DNA of 64,000 nt, from positions 48,756 through 112,755 of the forward strand of contig JACDOK010000004.1 of NCBI GenBank assembly GCA_017656185.1. Direction: 5' to 3'. Within the stretch, counting starts at the first letter, position 1. Every line of letters starts with the position of its first letter. The position numbers and the translations under genes are program-made. Origin of the DNA: Peptococcaceae bacterium. GTDB lineage: Bacteria; Bacillota; Desulfotomaculia; Desulfotomaculales; JACDOK01. Below the pieces are notes generated by a model that worked only from the letters and a program-made list of their open reading frames with translations, searched no databases and was not told the DNA's origin. Shown piece by piece: positions 61,802-64,000 of this stretch.

Positions 61802-63100
61802 ATGGAAACCAAGAACATGACCATACTGAAAGGCATTAAGCAAATCGTAGTCGAAGCCCTTGGCCTGCGGGGACCCGCGCTGCTCTTTTTCCTGGCTGTC
61901 GTCGGCACTGGTTCATTTATCATATTTAATCAATTTAAAGATTTAGACCTGGCCTTACTGCATATCTACCTGATCTGGGGCCTACTAGCCATATTAAGCG
62001 AATTGAAACCGATTCCTTTTTTTAAATCATTAATCACTGTCTCATCTGCAATCCACCTTGCTGCCTTTATCCTTTTTGATACCCCCACCGCCATTTTGGT
62101 TGGTACGATTGGAACGGGTTTTGTTGACATTTTGGGGCGGCGCGGTTTTAATAAACTGGTATTTAATATCTGCCAATATGCCATTACGATCTATCTTGCG
62201 GGATGGACGTTCTATTTCTTTAAACAGTCTGATACCGTTCTTAATTTCCAACAGGATTTCGTCGCCTTTATTCTTAGTTGTATCATCTATTTCATCAGTA
62301 ATGAACTTATGGTTTGTATAATCGTAGCCCTATCCACCGGAACAAGATTTTCTATTGTTTTTAGAAAAGGATTTCAGCTTGAAGCAATGCATTTCCCCAC
62401 TATGGTTCCCCTCGCTTTCCTGATTGCTTATCTTTACCAACAAGAACCGTTAACCATTATTTTCTTAATCGTCCCACTTGCTATGGCCCATATTCAGTTT
62501 AAAAATTATGTTGAATTGAACAACCAAGCGCAGGAAACCCTGGAAGTACTGGCCGACGCCATCGACCACCGCGACCCTTATACCGCCCGCCACTCATGGC
62601 GGGTGGCAGAGTACGCCGAGGCCATTGCTCAAAATATGAAGCTCAAGGACCGGGAAGTAGAGCAAATCAAAATGGCCGGGCGGGTACACGACATAGGTAA
62701 GATTTCAATTAGCGACCGCATCCTTCAGAAAACAAAACCTCTCTCTAAAGAAGAGTTTGATGCCATAAAAACTCATCCGTCTACCGCCTATAGCATGCTG
62801 CACCAATTAAAGATTTACCGGAAATGCGCGCATTATGTCCTGTACCACCACGAGCGCTTCGACGGCCAGGGTTACCCGGAAGGCCTGAAGGGCGATGCTA
62901 TTCCGTTAGGTGCGCGGATCTTAGCCGTGGCGGACACCTTTGACGCCATAACCACCAACCGCCCTTATCGCAAAGCCCGCACTAAAAAGCAGGCCATCGA
63001 GGAAATTCGCCGGTGCAGCGGAACACAGTTTGATCCCAAGGTGGTAGAGGCTTTTTTAAAAGTCGATTTGGACAGTCTTAATTACGAAAGTGAGGGTTAA
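61802..63100 (+). CDS. Membrane HD-GYP domain protein (putative cyclic-di-GMP phosphodiesterase)
   Basis: 432 residues from ATG 61802, behind AAGGAG. Six or seven N-terminal membrane helices (about 20-230), then an HD-GYP domain: IDHRDPYTARHSWRVAEYAE, VHDIGKISISDRIL, HHERFDGQGYPEGL (the GYP triad), and VADTFDAITTNRPYR. Such domains hydrolyse cyclic-di-GMP or related dinucleotides. A DUF5317 protein follows by six bases. Confidence 0.93.
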   Translation: METKNMTILKGIKQIVVEALGLRGPALLFFLAVVGTGSFIIFNQFKDLDLALLHIYLIWGLLAILSELKPIPFFKSLITVSSAIHLAAFILFDTPTAILVGTIGTGFVDILGRRGFNKLVFNICQYAITIYLAGWTFYFFKQSDTVLNFQQDFVAFILSCIIYFISNELMVCIIVALSTGTRFSIVFRKGFQLEAMHFPTMVPLAFLIAYLYQQEPLTIIFLIVPLAMAHIQFKNYVELNNQAQETLEVLADAIDHRDPYTARHSWRVAEYAEAIAQNMKLKDREVEQIKMAGRVHDIGKISISDRILQKTKPLSKEEFDAIKTHPSTAYSMLHQLKIYRKCAHYVLYHHERFDGQGYPEGLKGDAIPLGARILAVADTFDAITTNRPYRKARTKKQAIEEIRRCSGTQFDPKVVEAFLKVDLDSLNYESEG

Positions 63101-63106
63101 TTAATA

Positions 63107-63682
63107 ATGTACCTCTTGATTCCCATTTTCTTATCTATTGTGGTAGCCCTGCTGCGGGGGAAAGACCTCAGCAGGTTTGCCCTACAGGATCGATTTAAAG
63201 CCCCATGGCTCGTGATCCTGGCCCTGGTACTGAGAGTCCTGCTTTACATTCCCCCGATTACCGAATATGCGTTGCAACTGAGGATCACGCCTTACTTAAA
63301 CCCTGTACCCTACTTTTTGATGGTTCTTTTCGTAATTGTCAACCTGCACCTTAAACTTATCAGACCCGCGCTTATCCTGCTCGGCTTCGGTACCCTGTTA
63401 AACCTCGTGACTGTGCTCGCCAACGGCGGCTTTATGCCGACAAGATTAGATATGATGATATATACAGATACAGCTTCACCGGAAATTATCGCCAAACTGC
63501 AGCAGGGCATACCGGACTGCCACACCATTTTGATGGACGAGTCATCCCGCCTCACCTTCCTGGCCGATAACTTTCCGCTGCCCCTGCCGCACCCTTTTGC
63601 CGCCGTTTTCAGCATCGGTGATGCCATAATTGGCATCGGGGCCTTTTGGTTGTTCCAAAGCATCTTCCCGCCAAAACGCTAG
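63107..63682 (+). CDS. DUF5317 membrane protein
   Basis: 191 residues from ATG 63107. About five membrane helices; the family word NGGFMPTRLD lies at 107-116, followed by a loop and a DNFPLPLPHPFAAVFSIGD segment. It is placed directly behind an HD-GYP gene, and a tiny peptide gene follows. Function unknown, but the pattern suggests a peptide or signal handling role (inference). Confidence 0.85.
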   Translation: MYLLIPIFLSIVVALLRGKDLSRFALQDRFKAPWLVILALVLRVLLYIPPITEYALQLRITPYLNPVPYFLMVLFVIVNLHLKLIRPALILLGFGTLLNLVTVLANGGFMPTRLDMMIYTDTASPEIIAKLQQGIPDCHTILMDESSRLTFLADNFPLPLPHPFAAVFSIGDAIIGIGAFWLFQSIFPPKR

Positions 63683-63847
63683 GATTCCTTTTTACCCAGA
63701 TTCGACAAAATATTTCAAAATTTTTTTCTGTATCCGGCAGGATTCCATGATTTAACCGCGAAATAAGGGTTTAAGAAGCCACGATATGTAATTTATTGGA
63801 AATAATGGATTTCGAGGCTTAATTTTCTAAAAAAGGAGGCGGAAAAT

Positions 63848-63928
63848 ATGCGGTGGATTCACTCTATTCCGATCTGGATCCTCTTAACCGCGATGGTTAT
63901 CATCAGCAGCGCCGCCCGTAAGTGGTAA
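63848..63928 (+). CDS. 26-residue hydrophobic peptide gene
   Basis: ATG 63848 to TAA 63926, with AAAAAAGGAGGCGG just upstream, a very strong ribosome site. The product is MRWIHSIPIWILLTAMVIIS then SAARKW, basic at both ends with one hydrophobic stretch. It lies 165 bases after the DUF5317 gene on the same strand. Too short for ordinary ORF calling. It may be a signal peptide precursor or membrane peptide. Confidence 0.65.
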   Translation: MRWIHSIPIWILLTAMVIISSAARKW

Positions 63929-63947
63929 GTGTATTTAAAATATAATA

Positions 63948-64000
63948 ATCGAGTAGGAGGGGGTGACTAGCCCCCGTCCTCTCACACCACCGTACGTACC
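63948..64000 (-). mobile_element. Group II intron, 3' end (domains V and VI), runs off the window
   Basis: On the minus strand the last bases include CGTACGGTGGTGTGAGAGG (end of domain V and linker) and CGGGGGCTAGTCACCCCC, a hairpin whose outer strands GAG-AGGA and TCCT-A-CTC pair with one unpaired A, the domain VI branch point. The 3' end is near 63948. The intron body and its reverse transcriptase should lie to the right. The intron is antisense to the peptide gene, 20 bases after its stop. Confidence 0.8.

Overview
The window looks like chromosome of an anaerobic, spore-forming, low-to-mid GC Gram-positive bacterium of the class Clostridia, most like the Peptococcaceae/Moorellaceae group. 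The signs are two CotF-like spore coat proteins, AddAB recombination nucleases, YhaO/YhaN, a nickel carbon monoxide dehydrogenase (CODH) set (cooC, cooF, cooS, a ferredoxin-linked flavoprotein), a class II (B12-dependent) ribonucleotide reductase, strong Shine-Dalgarno sites and many TTG/GTG starts. The species cannot be fixed from the sequence alone.

Layout. 1-2.2 kb: the end of an intein and the C-terminal half of ribonucleotide reductase, then a short glutaredoxin-like gene with an in-frame TGA where the first redox cysteine belongs (a likely selenoprotein). 2.2-10.5 kb: mixed housekeeping and accessory genes (N-formylglutamate amidohydrolase-like, HAD phosphatase, AbiV-like HEPN protein, second glutaredoxin, coat proteins) and an operon of a small membrane protein, a YeiH-type transporter, and then a UspA and an SRPBCC protein. 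10.8-14 kb: metallophosphoesterase, an unrecognised protein, M23 peptidase and bactofilin, an envelope-type cluster. 14.3-31.4 kb: NapH-like ferredoxin, addBA, Na/Pi cotransporter, nitroreductase, nuclease lipoprotein, MazG-like protein and yhaON. 31.6-35.3 kb: orphan DNA methyltransferase, glycosyltransferase, a frameshifted helical protein, isochorismatase. 35.3-40.5 kb: the CO dehydrogenase region. 40.7-44.5 kb: accessory and decaying DNA, with a frameshifted membrane gene, a TRAP transporter remnant, HNH and pRiA4b ORF-3 proteins, and a vapBC toxin-antitoxin pair between two near-identical 31-32 bp repeats. 44.7-51.9 kb: transglutaminase-like secreted protein, a BtuFCD-type ABC transporter whose ATPase carries an extra domain, and acetyl-CoA synthetase. 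51.9-59 kb: a gene broken by an 11-bp tandem duplication, YdjC deacetylase, NYN protein, alanine dehydrogenase, a D-cysteine desulfhydrase-like enzyme and an ABC-class ATPase. 59-61.1 kb: a second YeiH-type transporter, again with a small single-helix protein upstream. 61.8-64 kb: HD-GYP protein, DUF5317 protein, a 26-residue membrane peptide, and the 3' end of a group II intron running off the window on the minus strand.

How it fits together. CooC probably matures the nickel site of CooS; the CooF-like ferredoxins and the FAD/NAD protein probably carry electrons from CO to NAD(P). AddAB, YhaON, Tag and the nuclease lipoprotein cover DNA repair and turnover. The B12-type transporter may feed cobalamin to the B12-dependent reductase, and the selenoprotein glutaredoxin beside that enzyme is a plausible reductant for it. 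The leads most worth checking are the selenocysteine glutaredoxin, the intein placed at the reductase's radical cysteine, the repeated pairing of YeiH transporters with small membrane proteins, a CooA-like box upstream of one of them, and the HD-GYP/DUF5317/peptide cluster. No tRNA, rRNA or CRISPR array was seen.
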